Under the pieces are notes generated by a model. The model was not told where the DNA came from, did not search any database, and was given only the letters and a program-made list of their open reading frames with translations. Of a DNA stretch of 64,000 nt, positions 32,370-46,100 are shown piece by piece. A program made the position numbers and the translations under genes. The first letter of the stretch is position 1. Every line of letters begins with the position of its first letter. The DNA is from Gastrolobium villosum (taxonomy: Eukaryota > Streptophyta > Magnoliopsida > Fabales > Fabaceae): the NCBI GenBank assembly GCA_032173675.1, contig JAVKPL010011010.1:51833-115832 (forward strand). The letters are read 5' to 3'.

Positions 32370-32541
32370 GGGTTTTATAATTCTCATGTTGAAGGAGAAT
32401 TGAAATCTTATGTTACAGAGATAAAAAATATGTGGGACCCATGTGTTAGAAAAAATTATATGTAAGACCAATGTCAGTACAGAAATCAAAGAGTGTGTAG
32501 GAAAATTATAATTCTTATGTTGAATAAGAATTATAAAAGCC
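32370..32541. mobile_element. MULE-type MITE, 172 bp
   Basis: Termini are GGGTTTTATAATTCT and AGAATTATAAAAGCC (14 of 15 complementary). Exact 9-bp duplications ATAAATAAT lie at 32361-32369 and 32542-32550. The 9-bp duplication is typical of Mutator-like elements. It is non-coding. Confidence 0.92.
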
Positions 32542-32550
32542 ATAAATAAT

Positions 32551-33344
32551 AGTTATACATCACATCAATACGGAGCTATTTAGATTAGTTATATGTAATT
32601 TACGAGAGACTGTCGTATAGATTGTACTGTTTTTCTCTTTGCTTATAGCCATTCCTGCCGTTTTTATTATTAGAAAAAAAAATTACAAATTTTTAGAAAA
32701 ATTTAGAATGATTTATGAGAGAGAAAGAGAGAGATTTATGGAAACATGAGGACATGGTCAACATAAGAGAGACTTTCGGAACAAGATATTAAAAAAATAA
32801 ATTAAAAAAAGATTAATGAGTTAGTTATGTAACTGCTTTGCATGGAACTTTTAAGTGGGTTTTTTTTTTGTGAATATTCCCCATTTTTTTGTTTTGGTAG
32901 AAGAATATTCCTCATTTTTACTTTATTCTTTTCATTACATAAAATTTTTGTGCTACTTTCTTTTCGATTTCTTTTATGTTATTCCGTAAATATTTCCATC
33001 TTCTCGTGAGACTTAGATTCAATTTATAGTTACATTTTGCATGAATGGAGAACCATTTTTTTGTTTCTTGGAATTTCTTTTAATCAAATGGTTGAATCTC
33101 CCCGTGATCCTTCAACGTTGCAAACAATATTATTTTCAATTTAACTCCATTGGAATTAATCATTTTTATTTCACCGAAAACCCATAACATGTGAATCATA
33201 TGCAGGAATAATCACGTGAATGAATTAATTTTTGTGTTTTTTCAAACCCTCATCTTAGTATTTGATCTTTGTATTGGTCTGATTTGTTTTTGTCTTATCA
33301 TTTCATAACGATTTTATTGAATTGATTTTTTTTTGGTGTTGTTG
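32551..33344. other. AT-rich intergenic DNA
   Basis: I see no gene, no inverted-repeat element with clear ends and no conserved motif here. It is dominated by T-rich and A-rich runs. Confidence 0.6.
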
Positions 33345-33490
33345 TTAACCCCTTTACATTACCTTACATTACTACACACACAAAAGCCCACAACAAAAAA
33401 ATAAAGAAAAAAAAATGCAAAACGAATCTCTATAACATTACACTTTACACGATCACTTTTCCTACAACATAATAAACATAAAACCCAAAA
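33345..33490 (-). mobile_element. Diverged copy of the GGGTTTTAT MITE family
   Basis: The segment 33423-33490 is the reverse complement of the left part of the MITE at 33814 (shared core 'atcacttttcctacaacata'), ending AAAACCC. The other end is not clear and no target duplication was found, so the copy is truncated or strongly diverged. Confidence 0.7.
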
Positions 33491-33813
33491 AAATATTTCT
33501 TTTGCAGTTCTATAATTCCCATTAAATAAACATTATGATCTGAGTAAATTGTACCTATTACTTTCTTCATTATTCAATGACTTTTTGACAAATAAGTTAG
33601 TTACCTTCAAAATTTGGCCATAAATGTAACCAAAAACTTTCGTGGATATGAACACTCACTTCTACGGTACAAAGAAAGCAAAACCAAATAAAGAAAAAAA
33701 AAGTTTATATTATATTTTGAAAATTTTTAACAAAGCCAAGTCAACTTCAAACAAAACTGTCTTGTCCTACAATTTGTATGATTACATAAACAAAACTTCA
33801 TACATTTTATGAT

Positions 33814-33975
33814 GGGTTTTATAAGAGTTATGTTGTAGGAAAAGTGATTGTGTTATGTTATAGAGATTCGTTTTACGTGCCAGAGTTTTATTTCTTTTTT
33901 TTATTGCGGGCCCCACAAAATATTGTGAATGTAAGAAATTTTATATGGTCATGTTAAATGATAGATGATAAACCC
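33814..33975. mobile_element. MULE-type MITE in the bHLH promoter, 162 bp
   Basis: It begins GGGTTTTATAAG and ends GATAAACCC. Exact 9-bp duplications TTTTATGAT lie at 33805-33813 and 33976-33984. It belongs to the same family as 32370-32541 and 33345-33490. It ends about 105 bp upstream of the TATA box of the bHLH gene, so it may influence that promoter. Confidence 0.92.
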
Positions 33976-34080
33976 TTTTATGATTACAAAATTTGTATTC
34001 ATGACATAAACTAAAGCCACAACCCAAGTAAACAAAAATCTTAAAATCCTAAAGCAGTATAAGAAGCAACACAATACCCC

Positions 34081-34088
34081 TATAAAAG
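34081..34088 (+). promoter_or_regulatory. Putative TATA box of the bHLH gene
   Basis: TATAAAAG follows 'caatacccc'. It is 540 bp upstream of the bHLH start codon, which leaves room for a long leader. A possible leader intron runs from 'cag|gtctctc' (34421) to 'gtttcag' (34597). The donor is weak, so the leader intron is only a suggestion. Confidence 0.5.
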
Positions 34089-34623
34089 TGTCACAAAAGA
34101 TTTCCAACCTCTTTTGTTCATTTTCTGTCTCTTAAGAAGAAAAGAAGAAGAAGAAAAATCTTCCGATTAATTAATAGTATAGTGACTCAAGTGAGAGGGA
34201 AAAAAAAAAGAAAAATCCTCATTCTGTGTAACTGCCTACAACCTCCCCTAAATTATCTGAACCCACAAACTAGCATGAGGCAATGAGGATAAAGTCAGTT
34301 TATGTAGTTTTTCATAGCTGTTTTGTTTTTTTCTCAATAAAAGTCTTTTGGTTCTCTCACTCTCAAATCTACAACAACATATCTTCAGCTTCTTCTTGCA
34401 CTCTCTCTTTATCTCTCTCAGGTCTCTCTCTAAGATATTCTATTACATGCCATTGTTTCTTATCTGCATGCATCCATGCACATAAGCTTTAAGCATTGAA
34501 CTATATAGGCATGCGTGTATAGAATAGTAATGTATGATACTATATATGTTATGTTGGTTCGGTTTCTACTAAATTCAACTTCTTTTTCTTGTTTCAGGTT
34601 CTGTTTTTTTGCTATATACCATA

Positions 34624-36345
34624 ATGGCACTCAGCACTTACTTCAACTGGGACACTCTTCAAACTCCAAACTCAGAAATCAACACCTTCCATGAACCAAC
34701 ACCAGAACTAGCACTAGATAACTACTACAATAACCATAACCATAACCACAACATCTTTAACTACTCAGATGAAAGCTTCTTCCTTTCAAATACCCTTTTT
34801 GATCCTTATTTTGATCCAACCCTTTTTTCTATACCAGAGTTTTACCCTCCTCAACAACTCCTTTCTTGTCCTTCTTCTTGTGACCCTTTCATTTCACTCA
34901 CTGAAGGTTACAACTTTCCATGTCAAAAACGCAAAAAGTGCTTCCATGAGGAACAAGAGCTTGTTGACCCTTCATCGCAAGAGCTTATTATACCATCCAA
35001 TTTCTTTGTGCCTAATTATCCTTGTTCCTTGCAAGAAGAGGAACTGCAAGAACTCTTCTATGCAGTGCCAGAGTTTAAGGTTCTAGAACTTCCACAAGGT
35101 ACTACTACTTGTGTGGGAAGTGCTGATTTTCAGTGTGAGAAGAAAACTAATGAGAGAACCATCTCTGCACAGAGCATAGCTGCAAGAGAAAGGAGGAGAA
35201 AAATCACTGAGAAAACCCAAGAGCTTGGAAAATTGGTTCCTGGTGGACCTAAGATGAACACTGCTGAGATGTTGCATGCAGCTGCAAAGTATGTCAAGTA
35301 CCTTCAAGCACAAGTTGGAATGCTTGAACTTATGAAGACACTCAATGTAACTGTTTCTTGCCACTTTCTTAATCATCATGGCTAGTAAATAATTAATAAT
35401 GTTTATTTTTCATGTTAAGTGATGCTTTTTTTTTTGGTGTGTCCTTTGAATGTTTTTATTTTATTTTTTTAAATGTGATGCTAAGTGATGCTACTTGAAT
35501 GTGGTTTAACTAGTACTCAAATGTGTTTGCTCATTGTCCATTTGAGGTCATTTGTGTGAAGACATTATTAGAATTAATTAGATTGTGTTGTTTTGTGTTT
35601 GCTCATTACTATGTGTCCCCATGGATACGAAAATTGAAATTGCTATTTGCATAGTTGGTTAGTTATATGTAATTTATGACCGTATGTTGTATGCTTGTAT
35701 GAATTTTGAGTCTTTCTCTTTGCTCAAACACATATATTGCTATTCCTGCTTCTTCTTTTTTAATTCTTAGAAAAAATGTAAATTGTGTGTGTGTGTGTGA
35801 GAGAGAGAGAGATTGAAGGAAACAGTTATAAGATAACGGTTACCATATCAGATAATTTCGGAACAACAATTATATAATAATAAAAAAAAAACAGTGTAAC
35901 TGCTTTGCATGTACGTGGATTTTTTTAGTTTCTTTATTTTTTTGGATTATAAAATTAGTTTCTATATTATATTAGGCAGCATTTGGGAGAATAAAAAATG
36001 GTCACATCACATTGCCAACCATAAAATGAAGTTGGTAATTTACTTCACAAGTGTAACTAGAAATAATCAAATTAATGCTTTGAATTTTCCTTCTTAATTT
36101 GTTATTTTTTATTTTGATAATTTTTGCAGGAAGATAAGAAGGGCCCTCCAAGTGAAGAGCTTCACACAATGGTTGTTTCTCCATTTGTTCAAGAGAAGTT
36201 GTATTCAGAGGAAATGTGCTTTGTTCCAAAAGAGTTAGTGATCACATTGACAAATCATAATGATGTTCAATCAAGACCTTCCATCCTTAAAGATCTTAAA
36301 CAGTTGATTGGTACAGACATTGAGAGGAAACCAAAGCAAGAATAA
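34624..36345 (+). CDS. bHLH transcription factor (bHLH52/53-like), two exons
   Basis: Exon 1 is 34624-35346 (241 codons) and exon 2 is 36130-36345 (71 codons plus stop), joined by a 783-bp GT-AG intron in phase 0 (AAT|GTAACT ... TTGCAG|GAA). The 312-residue product has an Asn/His-rich patch at about 36-44, an acidic middle, and one bHLH domain at about 181-232. The basic segment reads SIAARERRRKI, keeping the Glu-Arg pair that contacts the E-box core, and helix 2 reads NTAEMLHAAAKYVKYLQ. This domain sequence is typical of the plant bHLH52/bHLH53 group, nuclear DNA-binding regulators. ATG 34624 is chosen because the frame upstream has no other ATG. If the intron is retained, the frame stops at 35385. 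The gene converges with the sulfurtransferase gene, 790 bp away. Confidence 0.93.
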
Positions 36346-37135
36346 ATATTTATAATGTCCTCATGAAATGTTGTTGTCTGCACAGTTTTCTTGTACTACT
36401 TGCTCTTGGTTTTTCTTATTTTTTATTTTTTTTGTTGTTGATGTAATTCCGTAAATATTGCTTTCTTCTTGTGAGCCTTAGATTTAATTTAAAGTTCATT
36501 TTGCATGAACGAAGAACTAATTTTTCTTGTTTCTTGATCCTTCATTACCTAGCAAATAATAATAATAATAATAATAACAACAACATTATACTTAACTAAT
36601 AATTTATTACAATTTATTTTTCATCTTTTTTATATCATAAACCATACGTACAAGCTTGTGTAGTAGTTAAAAAGAATGCCAAAGCAAAAATAGAAAGAAC
36701 AAAAAAAATTATGTTACATCTTGAAAATTTTTCACTGAGGCATGTTAACTACATGCAAATCTATCTTACCCTTATTATTTAAGGTCTTAAGAATAAGTGC
36801 AGTTAGATTTGCCTTTTATGATTACTAAATTTTTATGCATGACACAAACTGAAAACCACTACCTCATGTTAGTACCCAAGAAATTCCACTTCTGTCTTGT
36901 ATTATTGAACAATCCTACCATTATTTTTCTAAGCTCCATATGACAGGATTTAATGTTATTAATAATTGACCTAGAACACAACAGCAATTCAATCACAATT
37001 AAACCAAAACAAGAAAAAGTAATGAAGCAGAGAAGAATCAGTTGTAATAAAAATGTTATACAACTAGATACAGCCCCTTCTCTTGCAGATACTTTTTTGG
37101 TGCCATGATAATCTATCTAGCTGTATTGTCCCCTT
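36346..37135. other. Region between the convergent genes
   Basis: This region should hold both 3' untranslated ends. It contains an (AAT)n run of seven or eight units at 36557-36583 followed by 'aacaacaac', and T-rich stretches. No other gene is seen. Confidence 0.7.
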
Positions 37136-40100
37136 TTATGAAGAAGTTTCAACAGGGGTATCAGATTGTGCTCCCCATTCAGTCCAAGATCCATCATAAA
37201 CAGCAACATCAGACTTTCCAAGTCGATGAAGACCCTGAAAATGGATGTTATTATCAAATGTAAAGAGGGATGAAAGATGGGAATTGGAAAAGTTACACCA
37301 TGAATAGGAAAATACTGAATATTATTTCTGAATAATACTATACATGGGGTTCATTGTGATATATAGAAATAACAAAAGAAATTATTTTCCTAATAATCAT
37401 TGAACTATGGTAACAATATTTTACAATAACCATTTATAGAGAATAGTATGTGAAGTGTGCTGGACAACTGCTCTTTGAATTACAAAGAAAATAAAACAAA
37501 AATAAAAAATGAAAACAAAAACACTAATCACTCAGACTTCAAGGCCAACACCAATTCAGCATTATAAATATTTTTACAGCGTCAGGACAAAACCAAAAAA
37601 AAAAAAAAAAAAAACAATTACGACAGTTACTGATTAGACAGTTATTATCATTATGGTCATGTTAATTAGCACATGAGAGGATCCACTCCCGGGTGATTGG
37701 AAATGGATCCTCTCATGTGCAATTTAACATGATCATGTCATGTGGAAGGATCTTAACCATTAATAATTAAATCAATGGTGATGATTGTGTAACTTCCTAT
37801 CTTTATATTTTTTTTCTCTCCTCCCTTATCACCATTCACTCATCCATGTATGGTTATGATTGCCCCACATGACATGATTATGTTAATTAGCACACGAGAG
37901 GATCCACTCCCGAGTGATTGGAAATAGATCCTCTCATGTGCAATTTAACATGATCATGTCATATGGGAGGATCTTAACCATTAATAATTAAATCAATGGT
38001 GATGATTGTGTAACTTCCTATCTTTATATTTTTTCTCTCTCCTCCCTTATCACCATTCACTCACCCATGTATGGTTATGATTGCCCCACATGACATGGTC
38101 ATGTTAATTAGCACATGAGAGGATCCACCCCCTTTAGGACTTAAGTTTGTAGTCTGTTCTGTTTTTTGGAGAGGAAAATATCTTCAGTACTCCCATAGTA
38201 TTAAAGACTCGGTAAATCATTTACTAAAATTGGAAAAAAGAAAAAAATACAACTGACTTTACCTATTCTATTCATCCTTTTATGGTCAATGACATCTGAG
38301 TTCCACTTTTTCCTATATTTAGTAAAAAAGTATCTACTCCCGTAATACCAAAGATATACTCCTAAGAGAGATCTTCCAATGCCGGGATAAACCTTTGCTC
38401 TTATAACTTTTACTGTTTCTTTTCTTAATTAAATAAAGTTCCATATTTCTGCTCAGTAAAGAAAAATCCCTCCTATCACTTTGACCATTTCTCCAGTTGT
38501 CCTTCCTTGGTAAATGAAAAATGGAAGCAAAGGAAAGTATCAACGAACTCTAAGCAATTTCTTTCCCTTTTATCCCATTGGGGAAATAATGGGAAGCAAT
38601 AACCAATTAGCTAAACAGAAAAAAGAATGAACACAAGAAGTGCGAGAAAACACTATTTCTCTTTTCTTAATTTTATTAACCAAAAAACAACCTAATAACA
38701 ATAGGGTTCTCTAAACCTTAAATAGACAAAACAGAATAACAAAAGGGTAAATAACTAACAATTATTGAAAAGCCCCAAACTATAAAAAATAAATAACTAA
38801 CAATTATTGAAAAACCCTAAAATATGGAAAAACCCAATCCAAGTCAGTCAGCTCGGGTGTATCGAGAAATAGGTATTATTAGATCCACAAAGGAAGTAGC
38901 TTTACCCACTTCCTTTTCCCAAAGTTATAAATATCATTAGATTCATCCAAATTAGAGAGAGAGTGAGAGAAAGAGATATACCAATGCAAGAATGCAAGCA
39001 GTTACACCAGTTCCACATGAAGCCACAACTGGGCTTTCCAAAGAGATACCTGCAGATCAATAGAAATGTAAGAATGCATGACATTAGAAGTAACAAGAAC
39101 AAAGAATTGCAACTTATTTCAGCATTATATATATCCATCACAAGATGTTCACACCTTCTTGATCAAATCGCTTCTTAAGCTCAACTGCTGGTAACAATGT
39201 CTGTGCACCATCTAACACCTGCATGTAAAGGCATTTGGTATTGATAAAATAGTCGTGACATATATATATATATATATATATATCAGTCACATCAAATCAT
39301 TAAATGTGCCAATACTCCAACAAGACCAAGCTTTAGCAGTATCGTGGAGTATTTTAATTCAAACCAATACTAAACAGTAAACACTTGCAGATATCAAAAC
39401 AAGTACAAAAGATTAAAGGAAGATATCTCCATGGAGAAAACAATATCAAAAGATTAAATTTAAGAAGCCAAAGCCAAAAGAAGTGCCCGTGTGGAGAGTC
39501 TTACTTTTAGCTTCTCTTCTTTTTATAAGTAGAAGCTTAGCCAAACATGTTTTTACAAAAGATTTTATTATAAAAAAAAAACTTTTTATTATAATGAATA
39601 GAAAAAGCAAAAGCTAAAAGCTCCGAAGAAGAGTTTTTTTTTAAGATATATACTAACTTTTTAGAGTTCTCATTTATTTTCAAGTTTCAGCCTCATTTTA
39701 AATTTGTATTTACCAAATTTACTCTTTACCCTGATAATCTATCCTAATAACAAATTATTTATCTTCTCTTCTTCAAAACCATCAGAACAACTTTGTATAA
39801 TCACCAAACAACGTTTAGTTTTATTTTTTGAGTGAGGATATTCTAACTACCAAAAATTCTTACTACTAACTTACTACCCATCACATCACCATTGGATCAA
39901 AGAGAGAGAATGTTAAGAAGTTTTTGAAGAGAGAGAAAATGTTAATCTAATGGTGATTAAATAGGTAGTAAGTTGGTAGTGAAAAATTTTGGTAGTGAAA
40001 ATATCACTCCTCTTATTTTTAAAGCTCATTTTTTTTAACTTCAACTTAAAAGTAGCTTTTAGCTTAAAAAATAGATGTGCCAAACAGGCCTAAGAGACAA

Positions 40101-43100
40101 TACTTAAAAGCATAAACCTGGAACTAGCTAGCAAAGACAGTGCCAGTAGTAGGAAATCTAATTTGCTTCTCTGGGTAATCATCAAAATAGACATGACCAT
40201 ATATGCTCCGTACCTGGGGAAAAGGAATGCATTTGCTGCCGGGTACATGACCACTTCTGATTCCCTTTCGGGGCTCGGGAGCAGCTCCATCAAACCTGCC
40301 AAATGAAAAGATCTCCATAAATCCAAGAATCACACATCAAAAACAAAATGAAGAGATGCAGCCAGCACAGAAACAATCACCAAAGCTTCTTTTTTTTTTT
40401 TGGCATTATTCAAAGTTAACTAGTGACCAATTTCAGGAGACATTGAACTTGCCCTTGGTCTGTGATCCACAGTGACAAATTGCTCTCTCCCATCATTTAT
40501 GTTTCATTTTTTAAAATGAAAAAAAAGGCATGCGCATTACAATGAGCTTCCAATTGGCAGGTTTCAAACTTACAGTATATCCCAAAATCATTTCCCTTCT
40601 TAAGCAGTTGAGTCAAGATTTTAAAGTCAGGAGGAAAAAGAAAAAGAACAGGGGGCTGCAATTTATGAAAATCCAGCCAATTCATTATTTCTTATGTAAT
40701 TTTGCCTATAAATGTCGAACAACTTTTCTTCATAGTACAGGATAAATGATTGTTGCTCAAGATAGAAATAGTTACCAAAAAAGTAAGTTAAATGCTTACA
40801 ATTAACTGCTCATATGTCAAATCTATGGGAAAAAGATTTCTCATGTTGCATGAGAAATCTCCTCTCCTACCACTCTCACTTCGATGTCTGTGCCAATCAC
40901 TTTTCTATTTTTTATTTTTTTCTTTAAGGTGGGCCCCATCTCTTTCTGTCTCTGTAGGAAACTTGCATTTCTCTCATGTAACATGAGAAATTGCAAGCCC
41001 CAAATCTATATATACAAATGTTAATGTAAGACAACTAATTTAACCGAAAAACTTAAGCTTTTGAGCGCTTTACAGTTAAGGTATAGTTTTCACAACTTAC
41101 ATGCAAATCAAGAGATGACGTGAAAACAAAAACAATTGAGTGGGAATATAAATCACCTGGGCTTTGATCGGGCATCTATATGTTGGTGACTTTTTTCCTC
41201 TATGTTTCTCTTTGTCTGAAAGGAGAAAGAAACAAAAAGAAAACAAAAAATGGAACATTTAACTTATAATATATTTACAGGTGTCCGAGTTAGATATGAT
41301 ACTTCTTCTAGTTTCTGTTAATTTTGATATTTAATAGACCAAGCATTTCATGAGATTGAGACTACAATATTGCCAAACAATCCCAGGAACCTTATTTCAT
41401 AAATTTGTTCATCTTCTCTAATGATGATTACTACATGAGTTGGGGAGCTCTCAAGTAAATTCATCTGCAGTTACAAAGTTTCAATTTAATCTATATTATC
41501 ACACAAATGTGTCAAACTTATGATCATATCAAACTTCTTTGATATTTACAGAGCTCGGTTCCATAAACAGTTTTTCTATGTTGTACCAAAAAAAGGTTGT
41601 TATCAAAGTATATGTAGTTATGTACTAAAATTTGACCATAATAAACACCAGGATTCATATAGAGCTATACCAGATATATCATGAATGACTTGTAAAGAAT
41701 ATATTTCATACAAATAAAAAACTGAATGGGTCCATATGATCTTGTCACTACTTTTATTGTTTCTTTAAATTGTCAGAAGTCATGTTTTTTACACTCAATT
41801 ATTGATAACATGGTGACATACAACACTAGCAAACAATAGTGATTTAAACGTTACAAGAATGAAATGGCACAAAAGCAAGAAAATTGGTCCGTTATAAAAT
41901 TGGGTTCAGAGCTTCAAGCTACTCAAAGGTCTCGCTCTGCAGCTGCTACTTCAAACCTACCAACATTCTTGCCATCACTAATTTTGGGTTCTATATCAAG
42001 AAACCTTTTAAAATTTCTACAATCGCCAATATTGCCTATGTAATATAACCAATTGTTTAAGAGGTTCTAGCAGGATCAACAATCCTGTTTCTAAAATGGA
42101 ACTTCTGTCATTATACATTTAGTTCTTTCAGCAATTAAGACATGCATATTCAGAATTCGCATTTGAAATGGCACTAACAATAATACAACCAACCTGATCA
42201 AGGGTCCAAACGAGATGTGGCTGAAATTTAGTCTGAAATGTGATTGGGCCAACCTGGCAACAAAAAATGTATATGACAGAAGCAAAGCATTAAAACAAAA
42301 TACAAATGTCAAATTCAAAACATTTAATCCAAGTAGATGTAAAGGAACTGAACAGATAAAAGAAAACATATTAAAATACATGGACAGATTTCAAACTCAC
42401 TGCTTGTCCCTGATATACTTTCTCTATTGCCTCACTTGCTGCACTGGCTTTCAGAATAGAATCACCCGAAGCACTAGATTCAACATCATAACCAGATGCA
42501 CGCCATCTTGGCAGGCCACCATCTAATACCCAAATTCTGTCATGCCCAAACACTCGGAACATCCTTTTTAATCAATGGAGAAAGGAAAGAGGTATTAGTT
42601 AAACTTAATAGCAAAATCCAAGATTCCACAATGCATTTATTAATTATTATATATACTGTTTTTACACAACACCATGGCGTACCACCAAACTCGAGCTGCA
42701 CTAAATATTCCTTTGCCATCATAAACAACCAAGTCATTTTTATTCTGTATGCCAAGAGCAGAAACAGCAGCAGCAAAAGCTTCCTCTGAAGGTAACATAT
42801 GTGGCAACTGATCAACGAATACAAGTCAGCATTTACATATTAGCTATAACGGGAAAACAAATTACATTGAAAGACAAGAGATATACCAAAAACAGTTGAC
42901 AAGAACAAAAGCACTTCCAACCAAGAACAATCTATAAAATAATAACATAACTAATAAGACTACTCACATAACATGACTCCAAACACATGGATAACCCAAA
43001 TATTCCAACCCAAAAATAAATTCAAATTTGTTTCTCTTCTCTGATCTCACACACAGAGGGTAACTTGGCAGAAATAGGTTTTCTTCTCATGCACTAAAGC

Positions 43101-46100
43101 AGAATGTGCATTTTGCCTATCGGTCCTTTTCTTTTAAGTTCAGTACCTTTTCACTTCAGATCATGCCAGGTCATCCTTGACCTGACTCTGACCCACTCAT
43201 CCCAGCAAAATCAATAGGATCTTGAATCAGCAAAACATCATGATTCATGGTTTCCGAACCGTATCGCACAGTTCTGGAATTCTTGAACTGATTCCAACCA
43301 CCATTGAATTAGCTCTCTGATCTGTATCGTTTGTGTCACAAATCGTATGAACAGTTCGATTAGCTCTCTGATTTGTATCATTTGAGTCATAAATACCGAA
43401 TAATTCCATTCCATCAGAATCGTTAATTGTACTATTTTCACAACTATGTTATAACCAGTGAAGAAAGAGTTCCAAATATACAAATAGTGAAGTAGTATCA
43501 ATATGAAGAAGAAATATCAGCCATCATTCTTCTAAGGACTCCTTTGAATTGTAAAATACCCTTTTGTACTGCCATGCCAGCAAGGTGAATGAATAACTAA
43601 GTATTTGTTTCATTTAATTAGCTTTCTTTTATTTATAATATCGTAGTGCAAGATCAGAAGATTATGGACTAGATATCATAGTGGTTAATTGCGCCGTGAG
43701 CCACACCGTATGGGAGTTGCGGTGCCTCACTGCAAGAAACCGCGCCGCGCCGCACCGGAGCGCAATAGTGGCCATTGCTATCGCATTTGCGGCCAAATCG
43801 CGGCCATATTGCTATCATAAGGCAAAATGTCAATTTTGTCCAAAATTTAAATGTGTAACAGAAAATCTTTAAGGGTTTTTTAATCTATCTACGTCTCTCT
43901 CTGTCACTTCTGTTATCTCTGCCTTTAAAAAATATTTCTTTTTGTCATTATTTATGTCATATATCTATTCCGCTATTTCCGCAACCGCAACCCACTATAA
44001 CGCTATAGCGTTTTTCGGGGTTGGCCGCAACATGTCACAATCCACATTTGATAACTTTGCTAGATATAAAGACAAGATTTTGACATAAGAACAGCTTCAA
44101 CATAAAGGTATAAATAAGAAAAAAGTCAAAATGACTAAAATGAAGAGAGATCAGCTCACATTTGTAGTTTGATCTGCTATTCCATCTACGTCAAAGAAAA
44201 GGGCCCCAGGAATATGAGCAACCTGTTGCATATGGTGTTAGACAAATATTAATGGAAAAATTTACAGAAAAATTAAAATCATAAAACTAAGTACATACAA
44301 GAGAGCATATTCAAGTGAGGCCATATATCATCCATATAACAGGAAAATGTTGATACCTGATATTCTTGAATTGGATTCCTCTGCTCATCTGGCATATACC
44401 AGGATGCATCCAGCACCTTAATAGAATAGACAAGATAAGTGTTGGTATTTAAATGGATATTCTAATTCAATAGCAAATAAGGTATATGAAGGTGTACTAT
44501 TCAGATCATGCATGTGTAATAGGAGTTTTAAATAAGTAGAAATAAAAGATATTCAATTTATGCTAATTACAGCAGCTAAACCATATGGCTCCCAGACGGC
44601 TTATAATCACCACAAACCTACAAGATGGGGGCACAAAGTGGCAGGAAGTTCTGTCGTTGCTAATTTTACTAGATGCCATTGATATAGAAAATAACAAATA
44701 CTGATGAGATAATGAGATTCTCAAAACTGATATATGGTGATTGCACAAATGTCCAGATCTTCAATTACCAAGTTGGGGATGAAAAGAAAGAGTATTTTAG
44801 TTAAATCATATACATAAAAGGGAAAACCCTCGGTGCATGATGGAACAGAAAAATTGAAGGAATGTTTTTATATAGATTTTCTGATATATTGGAGCAGTGC
44901 TCCTTACAACCAGAAAATGAAAGAAGAAATTAAAATGACACTCTGTAACAAACACTATGAATCACTGACTCTGCCCAAGACTCCCCTGAGGTCCACCACT
45001 GGATCCTCAATTTCCCTCCAATTGGTTCATTACATACATCCTACCCTTTTCCACACTTCCTTCCCCACTACAAATCCCAACACATTTTGCCCCTCAACAG
45101 TTAGCACTCTATCTCACTTCTAACCAACTTCATCCTTTCATTCCATGTGCTGAGTGTGATCACCTCCACCCTGTAGATCCTTTTCCACGTCATTCCCTTC
45201 CACATCGGTCTTGGGTCATCTCTTGAGTCCTCCTCACGCTGCAATGAAGCCTCAAATGTTATTGGGCCGGGCTCCTCCTGTACTACTGGGCCAACATCTC
45301 TCAATTTCCCCCTTCTATTGTAAACACATGTTGCAGCCTCAACAGTGCACAAGGTTCCCTAACTTTGTGAAGGTAGATGTGAGGGTTGATTGCATGCAAT
45401 CTTACCCTAGAATTTTTACAAAAAGAAGTTGTTCCATGGACACAAACCCGTGACCTTTCGGTCACAAAGGAGCAACATTTCCGCTGCTCCAAGGCTTGCC
45501 CTCGTTAATCATATACATAGTGAGGTAATAAATGTTGTGAAGGGGATCGTGACAGATCGGCACAACAATAACCGAGTTCAGTCAATATTGATCAACAGGA
45601 ATTTCATTTTCCCAAATCTGATCTAATTACTATACCTAACACTTCCATTGGAGGCTTTTTGTGTAATTCTCAGCTTCTAAGTTTTCATTAATGTAAAGGA
45701 TATAGCAATCAGAATTGATCATATAATTTTCAACATATGTGGAATGTTCAGAGCCAAAATAAATAAATAAATGTATCCAAAAAAAAAAATGAGCAACAGC
45801 CGCAAAATTACAAATGTTAAGAATAAAAACTATGTAACGGCACCGTCTGGTCAGCAAGACGACTAGGCAAGTACCTTCATATCAGGATCCTTCAAGTTAT
45901 CATAAAGCCAATCCACAGAAACAACTGGCTCATTTGTAGATGCAGATTGCGTTGAATATGTAGCTCGCCCACCATCTATGGAAGAAGCCATGCAAGGAGC
46001 CCAACCAGTTGTTCTGGTATTTTTGGCCGTATAGGCTGTGACAGATCGTATACAAAACAGCCGCTTCTGCACATAGAAGAGAAATTATACAATAAGATCT

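Noticed and set aside
34283..34492. 69-codon open frame upstream of the bHLH gene
   Set aside because: It lies in the probable leader or leader intron and has no recognisable domain.
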